Source: Nannobrachium achirus | Taxonomy: Eukaryota; Chordata; Actinopteri; Myctophiformes; Myctophidae | Reading direction: 5' to 3' | Assembly: GCA_963921795.1 (NCBI GenBank) | Contig: OY997641.1 | Span: 56,295,193 to 56,359,192 of the forward strand | DNA: 64,000 bases | Shown: positions 20,291 to 30,719 of the stretch, in pieces | Numbering within the stretch: the stretch's first letter is position 1 | Layout of the letters: the number at the start of each line of letters is the position of its first letter | Made by a program: the position numbers and the translations under genes | The notes under the pieces: model-generated | Database searches by the model: none | Told to the model about the DNA's origin: nothing | The model's input: the letters and a program-made list of their open reading frames with translations, nothing else

Positions 20291-23200
20291 ATGGCGGCGC
20301 GCACAGACGCGACGCGACAAGCTCGTACCCTCGGTGCAGTGTTTTTGTATATATTGTATAGTTATTTGTTGTCCCAGACAGTAAACTGCTGGGCGAAAGT
20401 TGTATATAGTCGTACCGCTTTGCTGGAGATTGGATCGCGGTGTGAAATGCCCTTTTCACCGGATTTCAAGACCGAGAACAACCTACCTCCCGAGATAGCG
20501 CTCATCCCCACGGATTTTGCTTGGTGGCCTCGTCGCAAGAGGAAGCGTGGCCGCCGGGGTGGCTGTGTTGCCAGGCTAAGGAGAGACCCAAACCGCCCCG
20601 CGATTCCTAGTCTTTTCCTGGCTAATGCGAGATCGCTCGCGCCTCGGGGAGAAGAAGAAAAGGACAAGATGGACGATGTGAGGGTTCGCACAACACAGAG
20701 ACCCGTAAGAGACAGCTGTTGTCTATTGTTCACGGAGACGTGGGGTAGCCAGGACGTACCCGATGCTAGCTTCGAGCTAGCCGGCTACACGGCACATCGG
20801 CAAGACAGGAACATGGAGGCTACCGGGAAAGGACGCGGTGGTGGACTGTTGATCTACCTGAACAATGACTGGACTACAGATTCTAGCGTGGTAAGCAGCC
20901 ATTGTTCTCAAGATCTGGAGTATATAACAGTTAAATGCCGACCCTTCCACCTGGCTAGGGAACACTGTGCTGTCCTGATCACCATTGTGTATATAGCCCC
21001 AGATGCTAATGCTAACAATGCGCTAGCAGTGTTACACGACACGATCACGTCTCAACAACGGAGATATCCCGACGCAGTTCACGTTGTAGCGGGAGATTTC
21101 AACCACGTTGATCTAAAGAAGGTGCTGCCCAAATTATACCAGCACGTGAAGTGTGCCACAAGGGGAAATAACACACTGGACAAGGTGTACTCCAACATCA
21201 AAAACGGCTACAGGGCTAGACAACAACCCCCCCTCGGCAGTGGTATAGTTGAACACCCGTCTGACCACATGTCCCTGCTTCTAACGCCAGCCTACACACC
21301 AATAAGGAGAAGTGCTCCTATAACAACAAAAACGGTGAAAACATGGCCGGAGGGGGCAATGGGACAGCTGCAGGACTGTTTTGAAAACACAGACTGGTCC
21401 ATTTTTGAAAACGAGGACCTGGAGCAGTACACAGCAGCAGTCCTAGGGTACATCAAGCACTGCATAGACACTGTAACAGTAGACAAGCAAGTGAAGGTGT
21501 ATCCAAACACGAAGCCCTGGATGACAAAGGTGGTCAAGAGGCTGCTCATGGAGAGAGACAGAGCTTTCACGGCGGGGGATCAGGAACTCTACTCTGTTGC
21601 CAGAGCCAATCTCAAGAGAGGCATCAGAGAGGCAAAGGCTGAGTACAGGAGCAAGATAGAGGACCACCTGCAGAGCAACAACACCAGAGAGGTCTGGCAG
21701 GGTGTACAGCACCTGACCAACTTCAAGCCTAGTGGTCCCTCGGCTGACGGCGACGCCTCCAAAGCGGAGGAGCTAAACCGCTTCTTTGCACGTTTTGAGA
21801 GGGCGGCGGCACCTGAAGACGTCACAACACCCCCACCAAACACCCACAGCAGCCGCAACCTCATACTACAGGAGCACGAGGTGAGGCGCACGCTGAGAGC
21901 GGTGAACCCGAGGAAGGCGACGGGCCCCGACGGAGTCCCGGGACAGGTACTGAGGGACTGTGCAGACCAACTGGCGGGAGTATTCACTAACATCTTCTCC
22001 CAGTCCCTCTCTCAGGCCATCATTCCATCCTGCCTGAAGACCTCCACTATCATCCCGGTGCCGAAAAAGAACTCTGTCAGCAGCCTGAACGACTACCGCC
22101 CCGTTGCACTTACATCTGTAGCTATGAAGTGCTTCGAGAAACTAGTCCGGTCCCATATCACCTCTGTCCTCCCCCCCGACCTCGACCCATACCAGTTTGC
22201 CTATAGAGCCAACAGGTCCACAGAGGACGCCATCGCCACAGCCCTACACTCCACTCTAAACCACCTGGAGAAGAAGGGGTCCTATGCGAGGCTGCTCTTT
22301 GTGGACTACAGCTCGGCATTTAATACCATCGTGCCTGACAGACTGGTGTCCAAAATGGCAGAGCTGGGGGTATCGAGCTCCATCTGTCAGTGGATCAAAA
22401 ACTTTCTGACCGATCGCCCCCAGAGGGTGAAGATGGGGCGCCACATGTCATCGAGCCTGAACCTCAGCACCGGCTCCCCACAGGGCTGCGTGCTGAGCCC
22501 CCTACTCTACTCTCTCTACACCTACGACTGCAAACCTACCAGGCCCTACCAACCCGGCTGCAAACCTCCCACCCCCAGCGGAAATTACATCATTAAATTC
22601 GCTGATGACACCACCGTGGTGGGGCTCATCTCAGAAGGGGACGAGTCTGCATACTGTGCCGAAGTAGAGGAACTGGCGGGGTGGTGCGCTGTCAACAACC
22701 TAGCCCTGAACACCTCCAAGACCAAGGAGGTGGTCATAGACTACAGGAGGAAAAACACAATCATTCCTCCCCTGGTTATCGGCGGCGACTGCGTGGAGAG
22801 AGCCTCCAGCTTCTGCTTCCTGGGGGTCCATCTGGACGAGGACCTAACCTGGAGCACCAACACCTCAGCCATCGTCAAGAAGGCACACCAGCGACTGCAC
22901 TTCCTGAGAGTACTCAGGAACAACCAACTTCCTCAGGACCTGCTGGTGTCCTTCTACCGATGCTCGATTGAGAGCATCCTCACGTACTGCATCAACGTGT
23001 GGTTTTGGAGCTGCACAGCAGCAGAGAGGACATCACTCCAGAGGGTCGTAAACACCGCCCAAAAGATCATCGGACGCCCCCTCCCCTCCCTGGCTGACCT
23101 GTACAGCTCCCGCTGTCTCAGGAAAGCCCAGAGCATCGTGGAGGACCCCTTCCATCCAGGACACGGCAACCTTGAACTGATGCCTTCGGGCAGACGCTAC

Positions 23201-23299
23201 AGGGCGCTACCCACGAGGACAAGTAGGCACAAAAACAGCTTCTACCCGAGAGCCATTATGGCACTAAATGAGGACATGCTCTCTGAGAGGGGTAGGTAA
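20291..23299 (+). CDS. LINE ORF: APE endonuclease-reverse transcriptase
   Basis: 1002 uninterrupted codons. I start at ATG 20291, the first inside the element; the longer frame to 20258 lies in host flank. Endonuclease: E149 in FTETW, GDFN at 268-271, SDH at 324-326, plus LDKVYSN. Reverse transcriptase: NPRKATGPDG, NDYRPVALTS, FVDYSSAFNTIVP, STGSPQGCVLSPLLYSLYT, catalytic FADD at 770-773, SKTKEVVIDYRR and SFCFLGVHLDEDLTW. Both catalytic sets look complete, so the copy may be young. The product would nick target DNA and reverse-transcribe its own RNA there. There is no separate ORF1, and the N-terminal 100 residues are basic (RKRKRGRRGG), perhaps for RNA binding. Confidence 0.9.
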   Translation: MAARTDATRQARTLGAVFLYILYSYLLSQTVNCWAKVVYSRTALLEIGSRCEMPFSPDFKTENNLPPEIALIPTDFAWWPRRKRKRGRRGGCVARLRRDPNRPAIPSLFLANARSLAPRGEEEKDKMDDVRVRTTQRPVRDSCCLLFTETWGSQDVPDASFELAGYTAHRQDRNMEATGKGRGGGLLIYLNNDWTTDSSVVSSHCSQDLEYITVKCRPFHLAREHCAVLITIVYIAPDANANNALAVLHDTITSQQRRYPDAVHVVAGDFNHVDLKKVLPKLYQHVKCATRGNNTLDKVYSNIKNGYRARQQPPLGSGIVEHPSDHMSLLLTPAYTPIRRSAPITTKTVKTWPEGAMGQLQDCFENTDWSIFENEDLEQYTAAVLGYIKHCIDTVTVDKQVKVYPNTKPWMTKVVKRLLMERDRAFTAGDQELYSVARANLKRGIREAKAEYRSKIEDHLQSNNTREVWQGVQHLTNFKPSGPSADGDASKAEELNRFFARFERAAAPEDVTTPPPNTHSSRNLILQEHEVRRTLRAVNPRKATGPDGVPGQVLRDCADQLAGVFTNIFSQSLSQAIIPSCLKTSTIIPVPKKNSVSSLNDYRPVALTSVAMKCFEKLVRSHITSVLPPDLDPYQFAYRANRSTEDAIATALHSTLNHLEKKGSYARLLFVDYSSAFNTIVPDRLVSKMAELGVSSSICQWIKNFLTDRPQRVKMGRHMSSSLNLSTGSPQGCVLSPLLYSLYTYDCKPTRPYQPGCKPPTPSGNYIIKFADDTTVVGLISEGDESAYCAEVEELAGWCAVNNLALNTSKTKEVVIDYRRKNTIIPPLVIGGDCVERASSFCFLGVHLDEDLTWSTNTSAIVKKAHQRLHFLRVLRNNQLPQDLLVSFYRCSIESILTYCINVWFWSCTAAERTSLQRVVNTAQKIIGRPLPSLADLYSSRCLRKAQSIVEDPFHPGHGNLELMPSGRRYRALPTRTSRHKNSFYPRAIMALNEDMLSERGR

Positions 23300-23356
23300 G
23301 ATCTGTGGGCTCACAGCGCCTCGCATCGAGGGGCGCTGTGAGCCTACAGATCGGCT
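23299..23356. repeat. LINE 3'-UTR hairpin, related to the dispersed hairpin
   Basis: Arms 23299-23320 and 23332-23352 (GATCTGTGGGCTCACAGCGC) pair at 20 of 21 positions, right at the stop codon. Without gaps it aligns with the 57-nt unit at 13690, about 42 identities, most differences being transitions. Confidence 0.85.
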
Positions 23357-23925
23357 GCCACCTCGGATGTGCACCTGGGTCTGAGTGCAATACATTGTAC
23401 GTCCCTGACGTACAAAACACCTGGAACCCCACACTGGACGGTGGACACTGACTGCGACAAACTGTGAAATCGGTGGTCACTGACTGTGACAAACTGTGGA
23501 ATCGTGTCAGCCGGGCTGATAAAGAGACTGAGTATTGTTACCAATTTTCTGCTGCTAGTTTATTATTACGATCACTATGTGATTTTTATCTTTTTATTTA
23601 TCTTTTTATTCTACTTTGTTTTTTGCACTGTATGCACCTTTGCACCTTGTGGGATTGGGCTCAAATTTCGTTGTTCACTGAACTTGTTCTGTGTAATAAT
23701 GACAAATAAAAATCTATTCTATTCTATTCTATTCTATTCTAAATATCCCTTTTAAGGTTAACAATTGTCCTACAAGGATGTTGATGAGAAAGGCTTTGGA
23801 TATTGTTGTGATTCCATGTGCACTGTGCAGGTGTATTGTAAGGTGTGCTAAACCTGACAGTCAAAACAGATACATGAATAATGGAATTCCCAAAGTACTG
23901 TCATTAAACATACTGGCTGAGGACA

Positions 23926-24190
23926 GTGTTACTTGAGTACAGGTGGAGATCAAGTTCTACCAGTTCTAGTTTTCTGGCAAGGTATCTTTAATAGTTGTGG
24001 TTTCCATGAAAAACAAGGTAAGGTGTGCATTCAGGAAGAAAGCTGACTGACAAAACAGATGCAGTGCATGATGAGTGATTAGAATCTAATCAAGATCATT
24101 AAGAGCATGACAGGATTTGAAGGAATGCAGTGTCACACCTAGGTAGATGTGTCCTGATGCATCACGCTAGTTTCATGCTACAAGGAAGAT
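23926..24190. repeat. GIMAP-flank module, copy 1
   Basis: GTGTTACTTGAG, GGAGATCAAGTTCTACCAG and, at the end, CATGCTACAAGGAAGAT. Related to modules upstream of b1 (37262) and b2 (45621). No GIMAP gene adjoins it. Confidence 0.65.
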
Positions 24191-24698
24191 GCCCGATTGG
24201 GTTGGTATGTGCGTGTGTCCAGACCCCTCATTTTTGGATATCGGTACGATTAGAGGTGGCAAAGGTTGCATGTGATTTTTGTATTGCTACATGTCTGTAG
24301 TTTATTAAGTGATATGATAGCAAGTCAAAGTAGAAGCTGATTACTTGTTTTCGGCCCTTATATATCTGTTAAAAGTGGTAGTGAATTACATGACTCAGCA
24401 ACTAAGAGATTTGATGATTCTGCTATCAAAGTATGTTTTCTGGGTTGCTGAGTTGATTTATGAGGAAGTTCAGTGTCATGTGTTAAAGTTCAAAATTGTT
24501 TCCAAAATTGTCATAAGTTGGGCTTGACTTTTATGTTGACCTTGCCCCCAATAATACCAGTTCTCTAGCAAATAAACAACAAATTAGCTAAATTGTTTTA
24601 TTTTTTTAAATTATTATCACATTAATCACAAATGTTACATCAGTCTTAATATTCCAAGAATATGTCATTTTGATGAAATGCCATACGGTTGGTTTGAA

Positions 24699-24806
24699 CT
24701 ACACAATCTCTTCCTCATCAAAACAGTCCTGTTCAATTGTAGGAATTGAATCTTCCTCGGGTACTTGGTTTGTATACAGTCCTGGAGTTTGGAGAGGTCT
24801 GTACAT
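24699..24806 (-). CDS. short conserved ORF, copy 2 (longest)
   Basis: Thirty-five codons: MYRPLQTPGLYTNQVPEEDS followed by IPTIEQDCFDEEEIV and stop. The most complete of four copies; copies 1 and 3 stop four codons earlier. Carries a YTN tyrosine motif and an acidic end. Family unknown. Confidence 0.3.
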   Translation of the reverse strand: MYRPLQTPGLYTNQVPEEDSIPTIEQDCFDEEEIV

Positions 24807-25040
24807 CTGCACATCTGAAAATAAACCTTATGGTATGTACTAGCTATGGTAGAAATGTCATGCTTTTTTCAAAAAGTGCACTATTGTTGTGCTATGCCGC
24901 TACACTATAGGAGCAGTGTCTAAAAATGTGTCTTGAAAGAATCGGCCTCATGGTGGCGCGAGAAGAGGGCCATGTGAGAAATGATATTATGCCATTTTGG
25001 TGAACTACCGTACTGTTGGTATGAACTACTACACAATCTC

Positions 25041-25136
25041 TTACTCATCAGAACTGTCCTGTTCAACTGTAGGAATTGAATCTTCCTTGGGTACTTGGTT
25101 TGTATACAGTTCTGGAGTTTGGAGAGGTCTGTACAT
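25041..25136 (-). CDS. short conserved ORF, copy 3
   Basis: Same 31-codon frame as copy 1 with one visible coding change near the middle (TCGAG to TTGGG). Function unknown. Confidence 0.28.
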   Translation of the reverse strand: MYRPLQTPELYTNQVPKEDSIPTVEQDSSDE

Positions 25137-25495
25137 CTCAAACTTTTGTTATAAGACAACTGCAGTTATAAAGCTTGCATAGTCACATTTACACGCCAAA
25201 AACTCAAGGACTACTACTTTTTTCCCTCATTTATTCTCTTTTTAATGTTTATTTTATTTGAAAATGAAATATCCCTTTTAAGGTTAACAATTGTCCTACA
25301 AGGATGTTGATGAGAAAGGCTTTGGATATTGTTGTGATTCCATGTGCAGGTGTATTGTAAGGTGTGCTAAACCTGACAGTCAAAACAGATACATGAATAA
25401 TGGAATTCCCAAAGTACTGTCATTAAACATACTGGCTGAGGACATTTATTTATTAATTAATCTATTTTGAATAAAGTCATTTTTCGTCCTCCATA

Positions 25496-25758
25496 GTTAC
25501 TTGAGTACAGGTGGAGATCAAGTTCTACCAGTTCTAGTTTTCTGGCAAGGTATCTTTAATAGTTGTGGTTTCCATGAAAAACAAGGTAAGGTGTGCGTGC
25601 AGGAAGAAAGCTGACTGACAAAACAGATGCAGTGCATGATGAGTGATTAGAATATAATCAAGATCATTAAGAGCATGACAGGATTTGAAGGAATGCAGTG
25701 TCACACCTAGGTAGATGTGTCCTGATGCATCACGCTAGTTTCATGCTACAAGGAAGAT
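25496..25758. repeat. GIMAP-flank module, copy 2
   Basis: GTTACTTGAGTACAGGTGGA to CATGCTACAAGGAAGATT; near-identical to copy 1. No GIMAP gene adjoins it. Confidence 0.65.
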
Positions 25759-26260
25759 TATTGAAATATATACAATGCCCGATTGGGTTGGTATGTGCGT
25801 GTGTGCTTGCCTATGTGCGTACGTGCGTACGTACGCACAGACCCCTCATTTTTGGATATCGGTACGATTAGAGGTGGCAAAGGTTGCATGTGATTTTTGT
25901 ATTGCTACATGTCTGTAGTTTATTAAATGATATGATAGCAAGTCAAAGTAGAAGCTGATTACTTGTTTTCGGCCCTTATATGTTAAAAGTGGTAGTGAAT
26001 TACATCACTCAGCAACTAAGAGATTTGGATGCTGCTGCTATCAAAGTATGTTTTCTGGGTTGCTGAGTTGATTTATGAGGAAGTTCAGTGTCATACTGTA
26101 TATGTTAAAGTTCAAAATTGTTTCCAAAATTGTCATGTGTTGGGCTTGACTTTCAATAATACCAGTTTTCTAGCAAATAAACAACAAATTAGCTCAATTG
26201 TTTTATTTTTTAAAATTATTATCACAATAATCACAAATGTTAATGTCTTAATATTACAAG

Positions 26261-26740
26261 AATGACATTTTCATGAACTACCATACTACACAATCTCTTC
26301 CCCACAGTCCTGTTCAATTGTAGGAATTGAATCTTCCTCGGGTACATGGTTTGTATACAGTCCTGGAGTTCGGAGAGGTCTGCTCTGCACATCTCAAACT
26401 TTTGCTAAGACAACTGCAGTTATAAAGTTTGCATAGTCATGCACATTTACAAGCCAGGACTACTACTTTTTTATTTTATTTTTAATGTTTATTTTATTTG
26501 AAAATGAAATAGCCCTTTAAGGATGTTCATGGGAAAGGCTTTCGACATTGTTGCGATTCCATGTGAAGGTGTGTTGTAAGGTGTGCGTTCAGGAATAAAC
26601 CTGACAGACAAAAGAGATGCAGTACATAATGAGTGATTAGATCATTAAGAGCATGGCAGGATTTGAAGGAATGCAGTGTCACACCTAGATGTTGTGTCCT
26701 CATACATCACGCTAGTTTCATGCTACAAGGAAGAGTATTA
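26261..26740. repeat. duplicated segment, copy 3, partial
   Basis: Shares the short ORF block (26283-26395, ending DCGEEIV in frame) and the module end CATGCTACAAGGAAGAG at 26718. More diverged than copies 1 and 2. Confidence 0.75.
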
Positions 26741-26847
26741 CAATATAAATACAAAGCCATATCACATGACCCTACTGCACTTTTGAAATTGTGCATGCAT
26801 ACGTGCGTACGTAAATATGTGCGTATGCACGTACATGTACTTAAGTC

Positions 26848-27321
26848 AGGCCAGGGGTTTTCAAAGTGGGTGACGGGGCACCCTGGGGTGCCGTGACGGC
26901 AGTCCAGGGGTGCTGCGAGATGATTTGATAATATTTGGAATTTATTTGGACACTTGAAAAAATATTTAGCATCATTGAAGTACAAAGTTATTTTCAGTCA
27001 GTTCTAACCAAAATGGCTGTTATCTCAATGTTTTCCTCGCAACATAATCACTAAAACTGACTAAACTGTCGGGCAGAAACCTCGTATCTCCTCATGTCTT
27101 TTGCCCTGCTTCTTCATACAATACCGTTTTCACTAGTTTAGTACATTTTATAGATGATAAATACAAAACGAACGGTTTTGGACTTAAAAGGTTTCCACCT
27201 GACAACGACGATATGCTATAAATATAAGGTGCTGGGAGTGAAAATTATAATGTAGGGGTGCCTCGGATTAAAAACAATATTTATGGGGTGCCCTGAGACA
27301 AAAAAGTTTGGGAACCACTGC
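26848..27321 (-). mobile_element. hAT-like non-autonomous element with target duplication
   Basis: Termini AGGCCAGGGGTTTTCAAAGT and TTTGGGAACCACTGC; flanked by CTTAAGTC (26840-26847) and CTTAAGTA (27322-27329), an 8-bp duplication with one change. Same family as 1829-2190. Confidence 0.75.
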
Positions 27322-27329
27322 CTTAAGTA

Positions 27330-27560
27330 CATACATACTTACTACGTACCGGTACGTGCGTGCGTACATATACATACGTACGGGTGCATCCTCCCATTCC
27401 GACACTAACCCTATACCTAACCCTAACCCTAACCTCCATGGAAGTGCCGCCACTCCGACAATTATATGTCAATGTCGGAATGGCAGCATGTCGGAATGGA
27501 GAGTGGCCCCCCATACATACGTACATACATGCATACATGCATACAATACACATACATATC
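27330..27560. repeat. ACGT/CATA-rich simple repeats with telomere-like core
   Basis: TACGTACC/CATACATA tracts on both sides. In the middle, at about 27405-27434, CTAACCCTAACCCTAACC is a short vertebrate telomere-type array. CCATTCCGACA before it and TGTCGGAATGG (27473 and 27489) after it are inverted copies. Confidence 0.7.
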
Positions 27561-28431
27561 ACAAATGTATGCAAATGTCAAAAGCTCTACCTTTCCAAAA
27601 CCAAGAGACATTCCAAGAAGAAGCAGTTTTGCAACCACTGTAACATCCATAGCAACGCCAGTACACTTATATGTAATGACGGAAGTTGAAAAGGCATTTA
27701 CCATCAGTTCTCAGAATTGTCTGTTCTGCAATAAAGGTGGTCACACATTGAATCAAAACATCTATTCATATTTCATGATGTCTTCTATCATTTGAAAGTA
27801 TGCATCTATGACAAAGGGCCATAAAAAAAAGTGGTCATGTGGCTCAACTTGCCCCAGGTTAGGGGGTTACCTCTCTAATTTAAAGGAGTAGTTCACCCCC
27901 AAAATGACTTTTTTTTCTATTGATTACTCACGCCATGAAGACTTGAGTTCAATAATATTTGGAAGGAACACAATATTCCAACCAGTTCCTTTACCCTCCA
28001 CCAGGTGCCCCGGCTGGCCAGGGGGAGGCATTATATCACTCTTTATTCAGGGGTGTAGTGGAGTAAGAGTGCAAGGGAGTGACACTAACTCCCTTCTGAA
28101 AATTTGAGTTCATTTAATATACAGTAATATAATATTATTGATTTTTTGGTTATTTGCAGTAATACAGTAAACTGTTCCACACCACATCATTGAGAGTTGT
28201 GCCATAGATGTGTATATTTGCTGCTACCCTGAACATGGCTCCCTTGTAAAAGAGACGTACAGGGTAGTATCTCAGTGGAAGTTACCGGTATACATAAAGG
28301 TCAAATAAAAACATTGTCACTGTCAGGCAGAAATCTCTCCATATTCAATCATTTTATTTATGTATTTTATTTTTCATAAATGAATGCACTAGAGTGTCAC
28401 TCAACAGTGTCGCACACAAGTGGCACATATC
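27561..28431. other. decayed repeats, no gene
   Basis: AAAGGAGTAGTTCACCCCCA at about 27882 is a common fish MITE terminus; its partner end is not visible. Otherwise nothing recognised. Confidence 0.35.
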
Positions 28432-28496
28432 ACAGATCTGCAAGCTCACAATGTGTTGCCAGACACCACGTTGTGTGCTTGTAGATCTGCTATTTT
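28432..28496. repeat. hairpin family copy, both arms
   Basis: AGATCTGCAAGCTCACAATG and TTGTGTGCTTGTAGATCTGC; the GATC-to-GCT unit is 57 nt. The surroundings are not recognisably a MITE. Confidence 0.85.
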
Positions 28497-28914
28497 GAAC
28501 AGCTAAAAATAGGGATGTAAGGTTGAAAGTGGAGTTGTAAGAATACTGTACCAATGTTGAAAAGTATTAAGAGCTTAACTAAATAATACCTATAAACTGA
28601 GACACCCCCTGTATCTAGGCATTGGAACACATTTGTGGTGTGGTCATTATATTTTCAAGACCCTTGATTTCCCCCCTTGCCATGAAGGAGAGGACCTGCT
28701 AGTGTTGTTGAAAACATGCTTTTTTCACAAAATATGTTTTTTGCATGTAAAAGTAAATGTTCTTGCTGTCAACATAATCAGCTGTAGCAAAATTGAATCA
28801 GGGAGAACATTTTATATCATACATGTTGATGAACTACCAACTTATAAATCCATGTGATAGATGCTAGCTAAAGATTACCGTGAATTGATAAGAGATGTAC
28901 TTTTTCCCAAAATG

Positions 28915-29270
28915 TGGCTATGGGGTAAAGTGAGACAATTGCTTTGGGGTAAAGTGAGACACTATCTCACATTACCCCAACATGATAGACAGGGAGAAAG
29001 CTGTACAAACCTGATTAAAGGGTGTACCAAACTTCTCTCAATTGATTCCTATGTATTTTTCCCTGTAGAATCTGCAAAGTATATTGTTGTATTGTGCATA
29101 ATTAATTAGATAATTAGCATATTTGACTAATTCAGAGCCTCTGTTCACCTCTTCATCCAGGACTTTGTGTCAGGTGAGTGGGTTTTACTGTGGGCAGTAG
29201 AACCACTCAGGTGGAGGCTGGTAGCATTCTGGACAATTAGTGGCTTCTGAGACTTCCCAGCACAACACAC
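28915..29270. repeat. duplicated block with GGGGTAAAGTGAGAC words
   Basis: TGGGGTAAAGTGAGACA occurs twice (28920-28960), followed by a block from CATTACCCCAACATGATAGA to GAGACTTCCCAGCACAACAC that recurs at 30730-31027. Confidence 0.75.
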
Positions 29271-29288
29271 ATACACATACACACACAT

Positions 29289-29328
29289 GCAGGCAGGCAG
29301 GCAGGCAGGCAGGTGCGCACGCACACAT

Positions 29329-29372
<44 letters not shown>
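29289..29372. repeat. (GCAG)n then (CA)n microsatellites
   Basis: About six GCAG units (29289-29313) followed by a CA run (29330-29372). Confidence 0.95.
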
Positions 29373-29377
<5 letters not shown>

Positions 29378-29736
29378 ACTGTTCCAGAAATGGATCTGGG
29401 AGTATACCGATAGGGGAGGTGTTTGCCTGGGTGACACCAGAAACCCAAAGGTTATCACAGTATTGCTTTTTTATTATTATTATTATTCTTTTTTTTTAAT
29501 GGCAAGTACACCATTTCTGTCTCCATACTGCTGACTGCTGTAACTATGAAAATGAAAAATAAAATCTATATCAAATAAAGAAGGAAGCTGCTTATTCTTC
29601 TTTTTTTGTTCTAGTGTTGTGTTGTGTTATTTGAAATAAGATGAATAAAACACAATAACCTTTAGCGTTAGTGACATTTAGCACAATTCTTTTCAGAGTG
29701 ACAGTATAGACTAGAGACTGCTGGCTTTGAAGAGAG

Positions 29737-30012
29737 TGTTACTTGAGGACAGGAGGAGATCAGATTCTACCAGCTAAACTAGTTTTCTTTTTGGCAAGGA
29801 AGCTAATAGTTGTGGTTTTCATTAAGGACAGGTATTCTGTTGATGAGAAAGGCTTGGAACATTATTGTGATTCCATTCTAGTTAAGTAATGGAACATCGG
29901 AGGAAGAAACTTGAACACTGATTAAAATGACTGTCATGGCATGGAATGCAATGTCACAACTACTTTCATGTTTATCCTGATGCAACACAACAGTATCATG
30001 CTACAAAGAAAA
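29737..30012. repeat. GIMAP-flank module, copy 4
   Basis: GTGTTACTTGAGGACAGGAG, TTCTACCAGCTAAACTAG and ATCATGCTACAAAGAAAAT. It has the GAGGACAGGAGGAGAT spelling of the b2 module at 45621. It lies 2 kb beyond the 3' end of GIMAP a2. Confidence 0.65.
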
Positions 30013-30041
30013 TCATTCAAAAAAGAAAAGAATAAAGAAAT

Positions 30042-30706
30042 TAGTGCTGTGCGAGTTAACTAAATTAATCGCGATTAACTCACCTTTATGTTAATCGCGA
30101 TTAATTATTTTAATCGCAATTAATCGCATATTTATATATTATAGCCATTTGGCCTTTGGACACTGTTTCTCAACATTATTATCTCAACTATTATTTGGGG
30201 AGGTCTCCAGAGGATTAGATTAATGTGCAATATTGTTTTCTCACTCAACAGTGAACAAACCAACATACATATACAAGGTATCTGCACATTTATAAAGTGA
30301 CAATTTAATTATTTTATTAATATCTCTAATTGTCTCTAAGTAATTAACTAAAATGGTCAAACATTGGCTACAATATTGGCTATTTTGGCTACAAGGTCCA
30401 TCCCTGTTGATATAAAATATAATTAAAGCATAAAGGTGGACAACAGTAATCAGATTAAGTAAATTTAGCATATCCTTATACACATCAGCTGCAGTCTGTT
30501 TAATGCAATACCATTATGATTTATTTGTGTTTTTAATTGATTTTGAATTAAGGATTAACATACTTTCGCATAAAGCCAGCATATTTTTCCACTCCCAAGT
30601 TAATAGGGCCACGAAAGACTTGAAAGATATCCCTCTAAGTTACATTGTGAACCGATAAAAGCTGATGACTTATTCGTTTAAAATATTTAATCGTTGAACA
30701 GCACTA
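30042..30706. mobile_element. hAT-like element of the AATCGCGATTAA type
   Basis: Inverted ends TAGTGCTG / CAGCACTA with perfect 8-bp target duplications AAAGAAAT (30034-30041 and 30707-30714). Repeated AATCGCGATTAA words just inside the left end. No transposase. Confidence 0.8.
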
Positions 30707-30719
30707 AAAGAAATATAAC

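Larger units (their letters stand above)
20288..23740 (+). mobile_element. full-length L2/CR1-like LINE
   Basis: The element is 3453 bp, flanked by AAATATCC target duplications (20280-20287, 23741-23748). It starts AAGATGGCGGC and ends in a short (ATTCT)n tail (about 23712-23740). A single ORF fills most of it, starting 4 nt from the 5' end. The duplicated locus at 25275 shows the empty site. Clade is inferred from APE-RT order and the simple-repeat tail; L2, Rex1 or a CR1 relative are all possible. Confidence 0.88.
23741..24818. repeat. duplicated segment, copy 1, right part
   Basis: Continues the pre-insertion locus; parallels 25268-26300 with small indels (for example a 50-bp insertion at about 25444-25495 in copy 2). 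Confidence 0.85.
24819..26260. repeat. duplicated segment, copy 2
   Basis: Tandem duplicate of 19830-24818 minus the LINE. It preserves GAAAATGAAATATCCCTTTT at 25262-25281, the uninterrupted target of the LINE. Confidence 0.9.

Noticed and set aside
22390-22971. Shadow ORFs on both strands inside the LINE
   Set aside because: They overlap the 1002-codon EN-RT frame, have no family resemblance and reflect its GC-rich codon use.
29145-29534. Long ORFs of repeated Cys/Val or His/Thr residues
   Set aside because: They are translations of the CA/TG and GCAG microsatellites; the same applies at 46.6-46.9, 50.4-50.8 and 51.05-51.25 kb.
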